This document shows positions 1 to 7,794 of a stretch of DNA of 64,000 nucleotides, piece after piece; the stretch's first letter is position 1, and each line of letters opens with the position of its first letter. The notes below the pieces were generated by a model. The model did not search any database. It worked only from the letters and a program-made list of their open reading frames with translations, and was not told the DNA's origin. The translations under genes were made by a program, and so were the position numbers. Origin of the DNA: Acidimicrobiaceae bacterium (GTDB taxonomy: Bacteria > Actinomycetota > Acidimicrobiia > Acidimicrobiales > RAAP-2); contig PMFA01000005.1 of NCBI GenBank assembly GCA_003155915.1, forward strand, positions 124,686 to 188,685, given 5' to 3'.

Positions 1-111
1 CCTCGCCGGGCGTAAGGAAGAACTGGGCCAGGTTGAACAAAAATAGGTCGCTCAGAAGTACGTTCAGTAACGGTCGTTTTCACTCAACTTCTTCGAACAT
101 GAAGTCCCCGG

Positions 112-152
112 ATTCCCAAGTCAAGGTCGCGAGTTTGATTCTCGATCGCTCC
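112..152 (+). other. Possible tRNA-Gly(CCC) 3'-half remnant
   Basis: The stretch reads like the 3' half of a tRNA-Gly: a TTCCCAA anticodon-loop-like heptamer, then GCGAG-TTTGATT-CTCGA, which folds as a T arm with 4 of 5 stem pairs, then GCTCC where the acceptor 3' end would be. No matching 5' half is visible upstream, the T loop has TTT where TTC is usual, and no CCA follows. It is therefore not a functional tRNA. It could be a decayed gene or an attachment-site scar. The resemblance is judged from memory of tRNA-Gly sequences. Confidence 0.3.
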
Positions 153-168
153 GCGCAAGAATGGGACA

Positions 169-1047
169 GTGACACTACGTAGGCCGACGTGCGCTCTGAT
201 CGTGATCATGTTGCTCCTCGCTTTGATCGCTTCACCGTCCAGTGGCACCGCCTTGAAGAAGCTTCAAGTGACGTCCCCGTGCGGTGTCGCGGGCAGCACG
301 CGATACAGCCACGTGGTCTGGATCATGCTGGAAAATGTCGGCTACTCGATAGTTGGCTCATCCGACGCTCCCTATTTCAACGAGCTCGCGTCGAGGTGCG
401 GACTCGCGACGAATGACGACGCCGTCTCGCATCCGAGCCTGCCCAATTACATCGCCTTGACGTCAGGCTCGACCCAGGGCATCACCGACGACGATGAGCC
501 GAGTTCGCATCCTCTCAAGTCGCCGAGCATCTTCTCAGAACTGGGATCGAACTGGAGGGCGCTGGTTGAATCCATGCCCGCAGCCTGTGATCACGTCACG
601 ACTGGTCAGTACGCCGCGCGGCACAATCCCGCCGTCTATTACACGTCAATTGCGACGTCGTGTCGGCGAAATGACGTTTCGATGAGCCTGCCGTTGAACC
701 TCAGCGCGGGTTTCACCATGATCGTGCCCAATATCTGCGATGACATGCACAGTTGCGCGGTGAGCGTTGGCGACGCGTGGCTTCGACGAATCGTTCCCTT
801 GATACTCGCGAGCTCGCAGTATCAAACTCGCTCCCTGGTTCTCTTCATCACGTTCGACGAGAATGACTCGATGGCGTCCAACCAGGTTCCGACGCTCGTC
901 ATCTCGCCGTCCACTCCACGTGGCGAGCGCGTCGCCACTCACTTCTCCCACTACTCACTCTTGAACACGACCGAAACGCTGCTGCACGTGGGACTCCTCG
1001 GCCAGGCAAGAACGGCTCGTTCGATGGCTGCGCCCTTCCATCTTTGA
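169..1047 (+). CDS. Secreted phosphoesterase (acid phosphatase / phospholipase C family)
   Basis: A 292-aa protein with a GTG start and an N-terminal hydrophobic signal segment (about residues 8-26) ending near an Ala/Ser-rich cleavage region, so probably exported. The mature part opens with HVVWIMLENVGYS, followed by an NDDAVSHPSLPNYIALTSG stretch and later FITFDENDS; these are the metal-binding blocks of the PF04185 phosphoesterase family (acid phosphatases and phospholipase C). The family hydrolyses phosphomonoesters or phospholipids outside the membrane. It stands alone, about 110 bp ahead of the SCO fusion gene. The substrate cannot be told from sequence. The start is moderately certain because no strong ribosome site is visible. 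Confidence 0.75.
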   Translation: MTLRRPTCALIVIMLLLALIASPSSGTALKKLQVTSPCGVAGSTRYSHVVWIMLENVGYSIVGSSDAPYFNELASRCGLATNDDAVSHPSLPNYIALTSGSTQGITDDDEPSSHPLKSPSIFSELGSNWRALVESMPAACDHVTTGQYAARHNPAVYYTSIATSCRRNDVSMSLPLNLSAGFTMIVPNICDDMHSCAVSVGDAWLRRIVPLILASSQYQTRSLVLFITFDENDSMASNQVPTLVISPSTPRGERVATHFSHYSLLNTTETLLHVGLLGQARTARSMAAPFHL

Positions 1048-1081
1048 GGACCGGTCCGTGGCTTATCCGACAAAGGCCGCA

Positions 1082-1119
1082 GCTTCGTCGACCGAACTGC
1101 CGGCAATGCTTCGTCGACC
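1082..1119 (+). repeat. Direct repeat GCTTCGTCGACC x2
   Basis: The 12-mer GCTTCGTCGACC occurs at 1082-1093 and again at 1108-1119, 26 bp apart, in the gap before the SCO fusion gene. Each copy contains the palindrome GTCGAC. The spacing is compatible with a repeated regulator site, but no regulator can be named. Confidence 0.3.
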
Positions 1120-1155
1120 TAGCGTGGTCTCAGTCAACAACACCAGGAGCGCTTC

Positions 1156-2892
1156 ATGCCGGGCATGAATCCCAACACCTACAGCTTGAGTAACGCGCTA
1201 ATCGTCGCACTCTTCCGCCACGCACTCTTCGTCACGGGCCTCTTTCGCCTCACGCTGATCGCGATGGTGTTGATGATCGCACTCGTGCTCTCACGACGGA
1301 TCCTTCGTTTCAATTTCTCCGCCGAAGGAACGAACGAACCGCGGGCGCGCACGTACCTTCGCTGGAGCTTCGGCGTGATCTGGCTCGTTGACGGGATCCT
1401 GCAGTTTCAGGTCTCGATGCCCCTCGGACTCGCCAACAACGTGGTGGCACCGCTACGGGCGAACACGCCGTCGTGGCTCAACGCGCTCATGAGTCACGGT
1501 ATTTTCCTCTGGAACAGTCACCCGATCAACTTGGCGGTGGGCGTGGCGTGGTTGCAGGTCGGCATCGGCCTCATCCTTCTGGTTTCGAACGGGATGACCG
1601 GACGAATTGCGGGTCTCGTGTCGGCGTTGTGGGCGGCGTTGGTCTGGCTGATCGGTAACGGCGCGGGCGGCATTTTCGTCTCCGGGGCATCGTTCCTCTT
1701 CGGCTGGCCGGGTGCCACGGTGTTCTACGCGATTGCGGGCGGGTGGCTGTTCTTGAAGCCCGAGACCTTTCATCGGTGGTTCTCGCTCGTCGCGCTGCGC
1801 GTCATCGCCGTGATCGTGGCCTTCGGGGCGCTGTTGCAACTGTTGCCATCGACGGAGTTCTGGCACGGCGGCAATACCAATGCGCTCACCGCGATGACGT
1901 CGTACATGACCAAGATCGCCCAACCCCACTGGTTGGCGTGGCTGTCGAGAGAAGTCGGCACCATAGCCGGATTGATGGGCGGGGGGTTCAACGTCGTCGT
2001 GGTCCTGTGGCTCGCGACCTGCGCCGCAGGACTCTGGTTCGCGGAGAAGAAGGGGTGGCGTTGGCCCGTGTGGGCCTTGGTGGCGGGTTGCCTCTTCTTC
2101 TGGCTGACCTCGGAAGATACGTCGCTCTTTGGAGGACTCTCGACCGATTTCAACTCCCTCTTGCCCCTAGCGGTGCTGGCGTGGTGCGCGTCGCCGTCGT
2201 TGCGTGACGCCCCCTCGCTCGAGCGCAAACTCCCGCGAGAGTTGACGAGCAGCACCGGCGCCGTCGTGGCCACCTTCGCCACGGCGATGATCGTCTATTC
2301 CAGCGCTCTCATGGCCACCTCCTCGTTCGCGAGCGCCGAAACGACCCTTTATCAGGCCCAAAATGGCCCGGCGTCGGCGACCTCGACGAAGGCGCCGAGT
2401 TTCACGCTCAAGGACCAGTTCGACAAGACCTACTCGCTCGGCGAGCACCCGGGCAACGTCACGCTCTTGACCTTCCTCGACCCGCGCTGTTGGACGGACT
2501 GTCCGTTACTCGCCCAGCAGCTCAAGGTCCTTCGCGCGGACCTGCCGACGAGCACGAAACTCGACATCGTGGCGGTGGCGGCCGATCCCTACCACGAGCA
2601 GCTCAGCGATCTACGCCATTTCATCGCTATTCGAGGACTCACGCACGTGAAGAACTTCTACTTCGTCACCGGCAAGCTCGCAACCGTCAAAAAAGTCTGG
2701 GCGTCGTACGGAATCGGCGTGTCCATGACCAAGTCGGACGTGATGAGCATCCACTCGGACTATATGTTCATCATCAATGCGAAATACCTCGTGAAGTGGG
2801 TTATCCCCGACGATCCGATTTCCAGTTCGTCGGGTCAGGCCTCCGCCGTGTCCGAATTGCGCGTCTTACTCGCCGACGAAGGCGTCCGCTAA
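1156..2892 (+). CDS. Polytopic membrane protein fused to a SCO1/SenC thioredoxin-like domain
   Basis: A 578-aa protein whose first roughly 400 residues form about ten hydrophobic segments, with a DoxX/DoxD-like look. Residues about 415-570 are a SCO1/SenC domain. The domain has the copper-binding CxxxC as C445-W-T-D-C449, and the distal SCO histidine is H533 (SIHSDYMFIINAKY). SCO proteins deliver copper to the CuA site of cytochrome oxidase subunit II, and an oxidase operon begins 350 bp downstream. The fusion to a large membrane region is unusual, since most SCO proteins have a single anchor. The ATG start is preceded by CCAGGAGCG. Confidence 0.75.
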   Translation: MPGMNPNTYSLSNALIVALFRHALFVTGLFRLTLIAMVLMIALVLSRRILRFNFSAEGTNEPRARTYLRWSFGVIWLVDGILQFQVSMPLGLANNVVAPLRANTPSWLNALMSHGIFLWNSHPINLAVGVAWLQVGIGLILLVSNGMTGRIAGLVSALWAALVWLIGNGAGGIFVSGASFLFGWPGATVFYAIAGGWLFLKPETFHRWFSLVALRVIAVIVAFGALLQLLPSTEFWHGGNTNALTAMTSYMTKIAQPHWLAWLSREVGTIAGLMGGGFNVVVVLWLATCAAGLWFAEKKGWRWPVWALVAGCLFFWLTSEDTSLFGGLSTDFNSLLPLAVLAWCASPSLRDAPSLERKLPRELTSSTGAVVATFATAMIVYSSALMATSSFASAETTLYQAQNGPASATSTKAPSFTLKDQFDKTYSLGEHPGNVTLLTFLDPRCWTDCPLLAQQLKVLRADLPTSTKLDIVAVAADPYHEQLSDLRHFIAIRGLTHVKNFYFVTGKLATVKKVWASYGIGVSMTKSDVMSIHSDYMFIINAKYLVKWVIPDDPISSSSGQASAVSELRVLLADEGVR

Positions 2893-3245
2893 GGATTTGA
2901 CGGCCTCGAGGTCTATCCCTGGGCCCTGATCCGCCGAAAAGGGCGAACCTCCAAACGAACGTTTGAGCAGTCGCCTCGAGCGGGCACGACGTCACTTCAC
3001 GCGCTCGCACGTGGCGAACTTCGCGCCGACGCACGCAAGGGGTTATGAGAAGGTATTGCCCACGAGAACCCACACGATCGAGGTCGAAGTCGTTGAATCC
3101 CCTGATATTTAGCTAATACCTGAGCCGAGGCGAATCCCAAGAATTCACATATTTTTTGCGCCACCAAGTCTTTCCAATGGTGATGAGTGTCGATAATCTA
3201 GGTTCGGAGTTCCACCGGGGACGCCCTGTCACAAGGAGTTGAGTT
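2893..3245. other. Intergenic region upstream of oxidase operon
   Basis: No convincing ORF was found. The last 75 bp carry the probable oxidase-operon promoter and a strong ribosome-binding site (AAGGAG at 3233-3238). An AT-rich stretch (about 3100-3155) stands out from the GC-rich surroundings. Confidence 0.5.
3171..3199 (+). promoter_or_regulatory. Candidate sigma70-type promoter for the oxidase operon
   Basis: TTTCCA (3171-3176) and TAATCT (3194-3199) are separated by 17 bp, ahead of the cupredoxin start at 3246. The -35 box is weak and the -10 box is fair. Confidence 0.4.
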
Positions 3246-3923
3246 ATGTCAAAGGGGGGGAGACTGACAACGGTATTTGGGCTCTTCTTGGTTGTCGTGG
3301 GTCTCGTCGTGTGGGCGGTGGCCGGTCTTCTGACTCCAGGCGTTCCAGGTGGCGTAGTCAACTTTACGAACACCCAAGGCGCCGGTCAACCAGTGCATTT
3401 GACGGTACAAACGGTCGGGTCGATTGGTTTCGGCGCCCACCCTACGTGGGTGTCGTACCTGGTCAAGGACCCGAAGACTGGTAAGTGGATTCACGACACC
3501 TCCTGGGAACTGCCCGCCCACACCGTGATTGATATGACGGTGTACCAGTACGACAGTGGCAGCCCGCTCCGCAACCAAGAGTGGGGCCAGGTTTTGGGCA
3601 CCATTGGCAACTCCGCGACACTGAACGGCAAGAGTTTCACGACCTATGACTCCTACACCGGCACCGGCATAGGCCACACCTTCGCGATTCCGACGCTCAA
3701 CATAAGTGTTCCGTTGGTGGGCGTGAGTGGCAACCCGTGCGCCGTGGCACCGTGTCACTTCAATTCGCCCCACAACATCGAGACGTTTAGCTTCAAGACG
3801 CCGGGCGCCGGCAGTTATAACTGGCAGTGCTTCGTGCCGTGTGCGCTGGGATACTTATTTGGAAACGGGGGCGCGATGTCGACGCAGAACTACATGGGCG
3901 GCGAACTGGAAGTGGTGAATTAA
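3246..3923 (+). CDS. Membrane-anchored cupredoxin-like protein, CuA-related
   Basis: A 225-aa protein with one N-terminal membrane segment (about 8-30) and an extracytoplasmic beta-rich domain. H144 lies in GHTFAIP, the usual position of the first cupredoxin histidine. C195-F-V-P-C199 and a GGAM ending at M211 resemble the CuA loop of oxidase subunit II, but the histidine between the second Cys and the Met is absent. A second Cys pair (C165, C170) precedes H171. It sits 2 nt upstream of subunit II and shares its operon, so it is probably an extra copper-binding or electron-transfer subunit. It could instead be a structural relic of subunit II. The start is supported by AAGGAG. Confidence 0.6.
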   Translation: MSKGGRLTTVFGLFLVVVGLVVWAVAGLLTPGVPGGVVNFTNTQGAGQPVHLTVQTVGSIGFGAHPTWVSYLVKDPKTGKWIHDTSWELPAHTVIDMTVYQYDSGSPLRNQEWGQVLGTIGNSATLNGKSFTTYDSYTGTGIGHTFAIPTLNISVPLVGVSGNPCAVAPCHFNSPHNIETFSFKTPGAGSYNWQCFVPCALGYLFGNGGAMSTQNYMGGELEVVN

Positions 3924-3925
3924 TC

Positions 3926-4915
3926 ATGTCACTAGAGAGTCCAAAAAATTACGGAGAGAACGACTTTCGCCACATTGTCACCATCTGGATCGTACTTTCG
4001 GTAGTTCTTGACGTTCTGTACTGGTTCCTTGTAGGACCGCACGTCCCTCCGGGCCGAATGACGTCGACGGCAAAGGACAATCAGCTCGACTTCAACGTGC
4101 TATTCGTCATTGCGTTGCCCGTCTTGATCGGCGTGTGGGAGTGGTTGGCCTTCGCCGGCCTCCGGTGGAATTCGAAGCGCAAGGACGCACCCGAATCGGT
4201 GGGCGGACCCAGCGCCGCCGGCAAAAGGAGCGCCGAATGGTCGTGGATCGTGATTACGTCCGTTGTGGTGTTGTTCCTCGCGGGTTTCGGAACCGTTGAG
4301 TTGTACGCGGGGAACGGTTCTGGCGGCGGCGAAGGCCCGAACCCGATCCAACAGCCCGCCGGTGCCGTCAGGGCCGAAACGGCCGCTATCCAGGGCACCG
4401 GTTCGTGGTCGCCCAACAGCAACGAGGTCCTTCCTGTTCAGGTGATCGCCCAGCAATGGAAGTTCACCTACCGTTACCCAACCTTCGGCGGTTTCGAGTC
4501 GCCATTCCTCATCCTTCCCAATGACACCCAGATCGCGTTCAACGTGACCTCGCTCGACGTCATCCACAGTTTCTGGGCCTACCAACTCGAAGTGAAGGCC
4601 GACGCGAACCCCTTAGAGAACAACGTCGCCTTCACCAAGACCGAACAGCTCGGTAGCTTTGAAGTTCGCTGCAGCGAACTGTGCGGGATCTGGCACGGAG
4701 CGATGTTCAACTCCGGCAAGGTCGTCTCGCAGTCGGCATTCATGAATTGGGCGACCTCCACGGAAACGAAGAACGCGCAGAACACGAAAGACTTGCCACC
4801 GTTCGCGTGGACCTACGTGCCCGACGCCAACGGTGCGGCGGGTGGCTATTACCCCGACGGCAATGTGACGCCCTACAGCACCGTCGAGATCTACGGATCG
4901 AAGCAGCCCTCATGA
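3926..4915 (+). CDS. ctaC: Cytochrome c oxidase subunit II
   Basis: A 329-aa protein. The ATG at 3926 is chosen because it follows the upstream stop by 2 nt. Hydrophobic segments lie near residues 17-35, 57-75 and 106-122, one more than the usual two. The C-terminal domain binds the binuclear CuA centre: H214 (VIHSFW), then C249-SEL-C253-GIW-H257-GA-M260, all ligands present. An aromatic patch (QQWKFTYRYP) matches the electron-entry region of the family. It takes electrons from a cytochrome c or cupredoxin and passes them to haem a in subunit I. The stop overlaps a 21-codon ORF by ATGA. Confidence 0.93.
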   Translation: MSLESPKNYGENDFRHIVTIWIVLSVVLDVLYWFLVGPHVPPGRMTSTAKDNQLDFNVLFVIALPVLIGVWEWLAFAGLRWNSKRKDAPESVGGPSAAGKRSAEWSWIVITSVVVLFLAGFGTVELYAGNGSGGGEGPNPIQQPAGAVRAETAAIQGTGSWSPNSNEVLPVQVIAQQWKFTYRYPTFGGFESPFLILPNDTQIAFNVTSLDVIHSFWAYQLEVKADANPLENNVAFTKTEQLGSFEVRCSELCGIWHGAMFNSGKVVSQSAFMNWATSTETKNAQNTKDLPPFAWTYVPDANGAAGGYYPDGNVTPYSTVEIYGSKQPS

Positions 4916-4977
4916 TGAAGCACCGTCGTAATTTCAGTCTGAAGTTCGTGAGCGAAGAAACGGAGATCGCGCGATGA
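4912..4977 (+). CDS. 21-aa linker ORF between oxidase subunits II and I
   Basis: An ORF of 21 codons plus stop (MMKHRR...EIAR). Its ATG overlaps the subunit II stop (ATGA at 4912-4915) and its TGA overlaps the subunit I ATG (ATGA at 4974-4977). Double overlap of this kind is what a translational-coupling relay would look like: ribosomes finishing subunit II would read through this peptide to reach subunit I. The peptide is basic at the N-terminus and has no membrane segment. No homology is recognised and it may be translated without being a functional protein. Confidence 0.4.
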   Translation: MMKHRRNFSLKFVSEETEIAR

Positions 4978-6935
4978 CCACAAGCGCTGCAGCACCTTCG
5001 GACGTCGAGAAGGCAACATCAGGGGCCGAAGATGCCCCCAGAACGACGGGTCATGGGTGGCTAAGCCAGCACGTCGGCACCGCGATCGTCGGTGGGTTCC
5101 TGGGCTATATCTTGGGCCACTGGCTCGGTAACTACATCGGCAGTGCCTACCCCTACATCGCGAACAGTGGGCAGAACTCACTCGCCGTCCTCTTGGCGCT
5201 GTTGTTCATGGTCGCGGGTTGGCTGCTCGGGATTGGCGCGTTGAACTATCCGCTCCTCAAGATAGTGGGCCGAGAGGCCAAACCGGAGGTGGAGCACGTC
5301 GGATGGTCGAAGTACTTCCGCTACAACCTGGACCACAAGGTCGTCGGCATCCAGTACGTCGTCGGCGTGCTCATGTTCTTCTTCACGGGTGGGCTTTTGG
5401 CAATGGCCATCCGTACCGAGCTCTTGAGCCCGACGGTCCACGTCTTTAGTGCCGATACCTACATCAAGATCGTGAGCGAGCACGGCACGATCATGATGAT
5501 GATGGCGTCGTCGATCGTCGTGGGTCCCCTGGGCAACTACTTCGTACCGCTGATGATCGGCGCTCGTCGCATGGCGTACCCGCGAATCGAGGCCTTCAGT
5601 CTGTGGACCTTCGTCGCGGGGTATTTCGTAATCTTCTCGGCCCTGTTCTTCGGGGGGTTCCCGACCGGCTGGACGGGCTACGCACCCCTCCAGACCCAAG
5701 CCGGTCCGGGCATGATCTCCTATCTCTTCGGCTTCGCCGTGATCAGCGTCGGCATGATCGCCGCCGGCTTCAATTTGGCCGCGACGATCATCAACTACCG
5801 CGCGCCGGGCATGACCTGGAGCCGGGTACCGATCTTCGTCTGGTCCATCATCGCCACCGCCGCACTGTTGACCTTGGCCTCACCCGTGTTGCTGGCGGCC
5901 GGCCTCTTCGGCCTGCTCGACAAGACGGCGCAGACGGCGTTCTACGTCACCGAGCACGGCGGGAGCTCGTACCTCTGGGAGAACCTGTTCTGGTTCTTCG
6001 GGCACCCCGAGGTCTACATCATGGCGCTCCCGGGCTTTGGCATCGTAGGCGAGATACTCCCGGTGTTCACCCGAAAGCCGCTCTTCGCGTTCCGAATCGC
6101 CGCGGCGGGAATGATTGGCGTGGCGTTGCTGTCCTTCTTCGTGTGGCAACACCACCTCTTCCAGAGTGGCATCAACCCGGACATGCGGCCGCTGTTCATG
6201 CTCACGACGGAACTCATCTCGATCCCGACCGGATTCATCTTCTTGGTGGGAATGGGCACGATGTATAAAGCCAAGATCAGATATGAAGTGCCGATGCTCT
6301 TCTGCATGGCCGTGTACTTCAACTTCCTGATCGGTGGTATCTCGGGCGTATTCCTTTCCGACGTGCCCGTGAACGTGACGGTGCACGGCGGCTTCTTCGT
6401 ACTCTCGCACTTCCATTACACGATCATGGGTGGACTCATCTTCGCGTTCTTCGCCGGGCTGTACTTCTGGCTGCCCAAGATGACCGGGCGCACGATGAAC
6501 AAGAAATTGGGGCTGTGGCACTTCTGGACGATGTTCGTCTTCTTCAACCTGACGTTCTTCCCGATGTTCATCATCGGCTTGTTGGGCCAACCGCGTCGTG
6601 TCTTCACCTACGCGAGGGACCTGCAGACCCTGAACGACTTCTCCTCGATCGCGGCTTTCTGTCTCGGGGCCTCCTTCCTCATCTTCGTGGCGAACCTGAT
6701 GTGGTCCCAGTTCATCGCACCGCAAAAGTCCCCGGCCAATCCGTGGGACTCACTCGGTCTCGAATGGCAGACCGCCACACCGATTCCGCCCTACAACTTC
6801 GAGCGGATTCCGGTCATCATGACCGACCCGTATCACTACAGCGAAGTCGGCGCGCCCGCGCTCGTCGACTCGGGAGACGGTCCACCGGTGCACGCCAGTA
6901 GTTTCGTCGCCTCCAGTACTGACCCGGATCAATAG
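4974..6935 (+). CDS. ctaD: Cytochrome c oxidase subunit I
   Basis: A 653-aa haem-copper oxidase catalytic subunit with an N-terminal extension carrying about two extra membrane segments (residues 35-95). Metal ligands are present: H170 for low-spin haem, H344 and Y348 in GHPEVY, H393-H394 in WQHHLF for CuB, and H479 and H481 in HFHYT for the haems. The HPEVY Glu is an A1-type mark. However, the D-channel Asp of the usual GAPDMAFPR block is Arg (GARRMAYPR, R199), and the K-channel Lys of PTGVK is Ile (PTGFI, I422). It reduces oxygen to water and pumps protons in the family. Translation is probably coupled to the preceding short ORF. Confidence 0.93.
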   Translation: MTTSAAAPSDVEKATSGAEDAPRTTGHGWLSQHVGTAIVGGFLGYILGHWLGNYIGSAYPYIANSGQNSLAVLLALLFMVAGWLLGIGALNYPLLKIVGREAKPEVEHVGWSKYFRYNLDHKVVGIQYVVGVLMFFFTGGLLAMAIRTELLSPTVHVFSADTYIKIVSEHGTIMMMMASSIVVGPLGNYFVPLMIGARRMAYPRIEAFSLWTFVAGYFVIFSALFFGGFPTGWTGYAPLQTQAGPGMISYLFGFAVISVGMIAAGFNLAATIINYRAPGMTWSRVPIFVWSIIATAALLTLASPVLLAAGLFGLLDKTAQTAFYVTEHGGSSYLWENLFWFFGHPEVYIMALPGFGIVGEILPVFTRKPLFAFRIAAAGMIGVALLSFFVWQHHLFQSGINPDMRPLFMLTTELISIPTGFIFLVGMGTMYKAKIRYEVPMLFCMAVYFNFLIGGISGVFLSDVPVNVTVHGGFFVLSHFHYTIMGGLIFAFFAGLYFWLPKMTGRTMNKKLGLWHFWTMFVFFNLTFFPMFIIGLLGQPRRVFTYARDLQTLNDFSSIAAFCLGASFLIFVANLMWSQFIAPQKSPANPWDSLGLEWQTATPIPPYNFERIPVIMTDPYHYSEVGAPALVDSGDGPPVHASSFVASSTDPDQ

Positions 6936-6953
6936 CGAGTAGAGAGTAACGAC

Positions 6954-7610
6954 ATGACGGACATGATCAAGAGCTCACAAAAGATGAGTGACACGCCCGA
7001 AGAGCGCGAGTTCGAGCTTCGTGCGCACATCGGTGCGATATGGAGCGGGGGCCGACTTTTCATCGGCATCTACACCTTCTTGCTCGCGGCGCTCGCCTTC
7101 AGCTACTTCTATCTTCGCTCGAGCAACAACGGGCTCCTGTGGCGACCGGATCACGTGACGGCGCCCACCGCGTACGGCTGGACCATTTACACCTTGGTCC
7201 TTCTCGCCGCGCTCATGGCCATCTTCGGTCAGGCCCGACTGCGCAAGGGAAGTGTGTCGGAGTGGCAGGTGGCCGTCTGGGTCGGGGTGGCGGCGTCGCT
7301 CCTCGCATTGTTCCTGCAGGTCTGGGAGTTCACCGCGGTGCCCTTCTACCCCGGCTCGAGTGGCTACGCCTCGACGTTCATTGGCTATTCGGTCATCAAT
7401 ATCTTGACCATCTTCATCGTGTTGTACTGGTTGGAGACGACCGTCGCACGTTCGCTTCGAATGAACAAGGAAATTGGCGGAGTCGCGCCTCAGCTTTCGA
7501 TGCACCCTTCGGCGCAGTCGTTTCGCGCGAACGTGGCGTCAATGACGTATTTCTTGGGATTCGTGGCGCTCGCCAGCACGCTGTTGTTCGCGATGTTTTA
7601 CCTGCTGTAG
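6954..7610 (+). CDS. ctaE: Cytochrome c oxidase subunit III
   Basis: A 218-aa protein with five hydrophobic segments and the layout of bacterial subunit III (RLFIGIYTFLLAALAFSYFYLR, then QVWEFTAVPFYP, then a C-terminal helix pair). It lies 18 nt after subunit I. The family stabilises subunit I and influences proton uptake; it binds no redox metal. An ATG two codons further in gives an alternative start. Confidence 0.88.
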   Translation: MTDMIKSSQKMSDTPEEREFELRAHIGAIWSGGRLFIGIYTFLLAALAFSYFYLRSSNNGLLWRPDHVTAPTAYGWTIYTLVLLAALMAIFGQARLRKGSVSEWQVAVWVGVAASLLALFLQVWEFTAVPFYPGSSGYASTFIGYSVINILTIFIVLYWLETTVARSLRMNKEIGGVAPQLSMHPSAQSFRANVASMTYFLGFVALASTLLFAMFYLL

Positions 7611-7680
7611 TGACGAAACGTAGGAGCCATAAGGTGATCAACAAGGTGCGGATTGACGTTCGAGAGTTGGGGTGGTCGTG

Positions 7681-7794
7681 ATGCCAGGCGTAGACAGTTA
7701 CATCGGCCCTCAGGTCGAGACGATGGTGATTCTCTTGGGCACGCTGTTCGTCGTTGTCATCTGGGGATTCTTCCAGCGTCATCATTCGGAGTGA
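7681..7794 (+). CDS. 37-aa single-span membrane peptide, possible oxidase subunit IV
   Basis: An ORF of 37 codons (MPGVDSYIGPQVE, then one hydrophobic helix, ending QRHHSE). It lies between subunit III and the CtaG gene, whose GTG start overlaps its stop as GTGA at 7791-7794. Size, single helix and placement resemble accessory small subunits such as CcoQ or CydX, though no sequence similarity is claimed. It was too short for ordinary ORF calling. The overlap with a recognised gene start supports real translation. Confidence 0.6.
   Translation: MPGVDSYIGPQVETMVILLGTLFVVVIWGFFQRHHSE

Noticed and set aside
4681-4977. Frame of 98 codons crossing the end of subunit II
   Set aside because: Its first part is a shadow of subunit II; only the last 21 codons (from 4912) lie in a position of their own and were reported as a short ORF.
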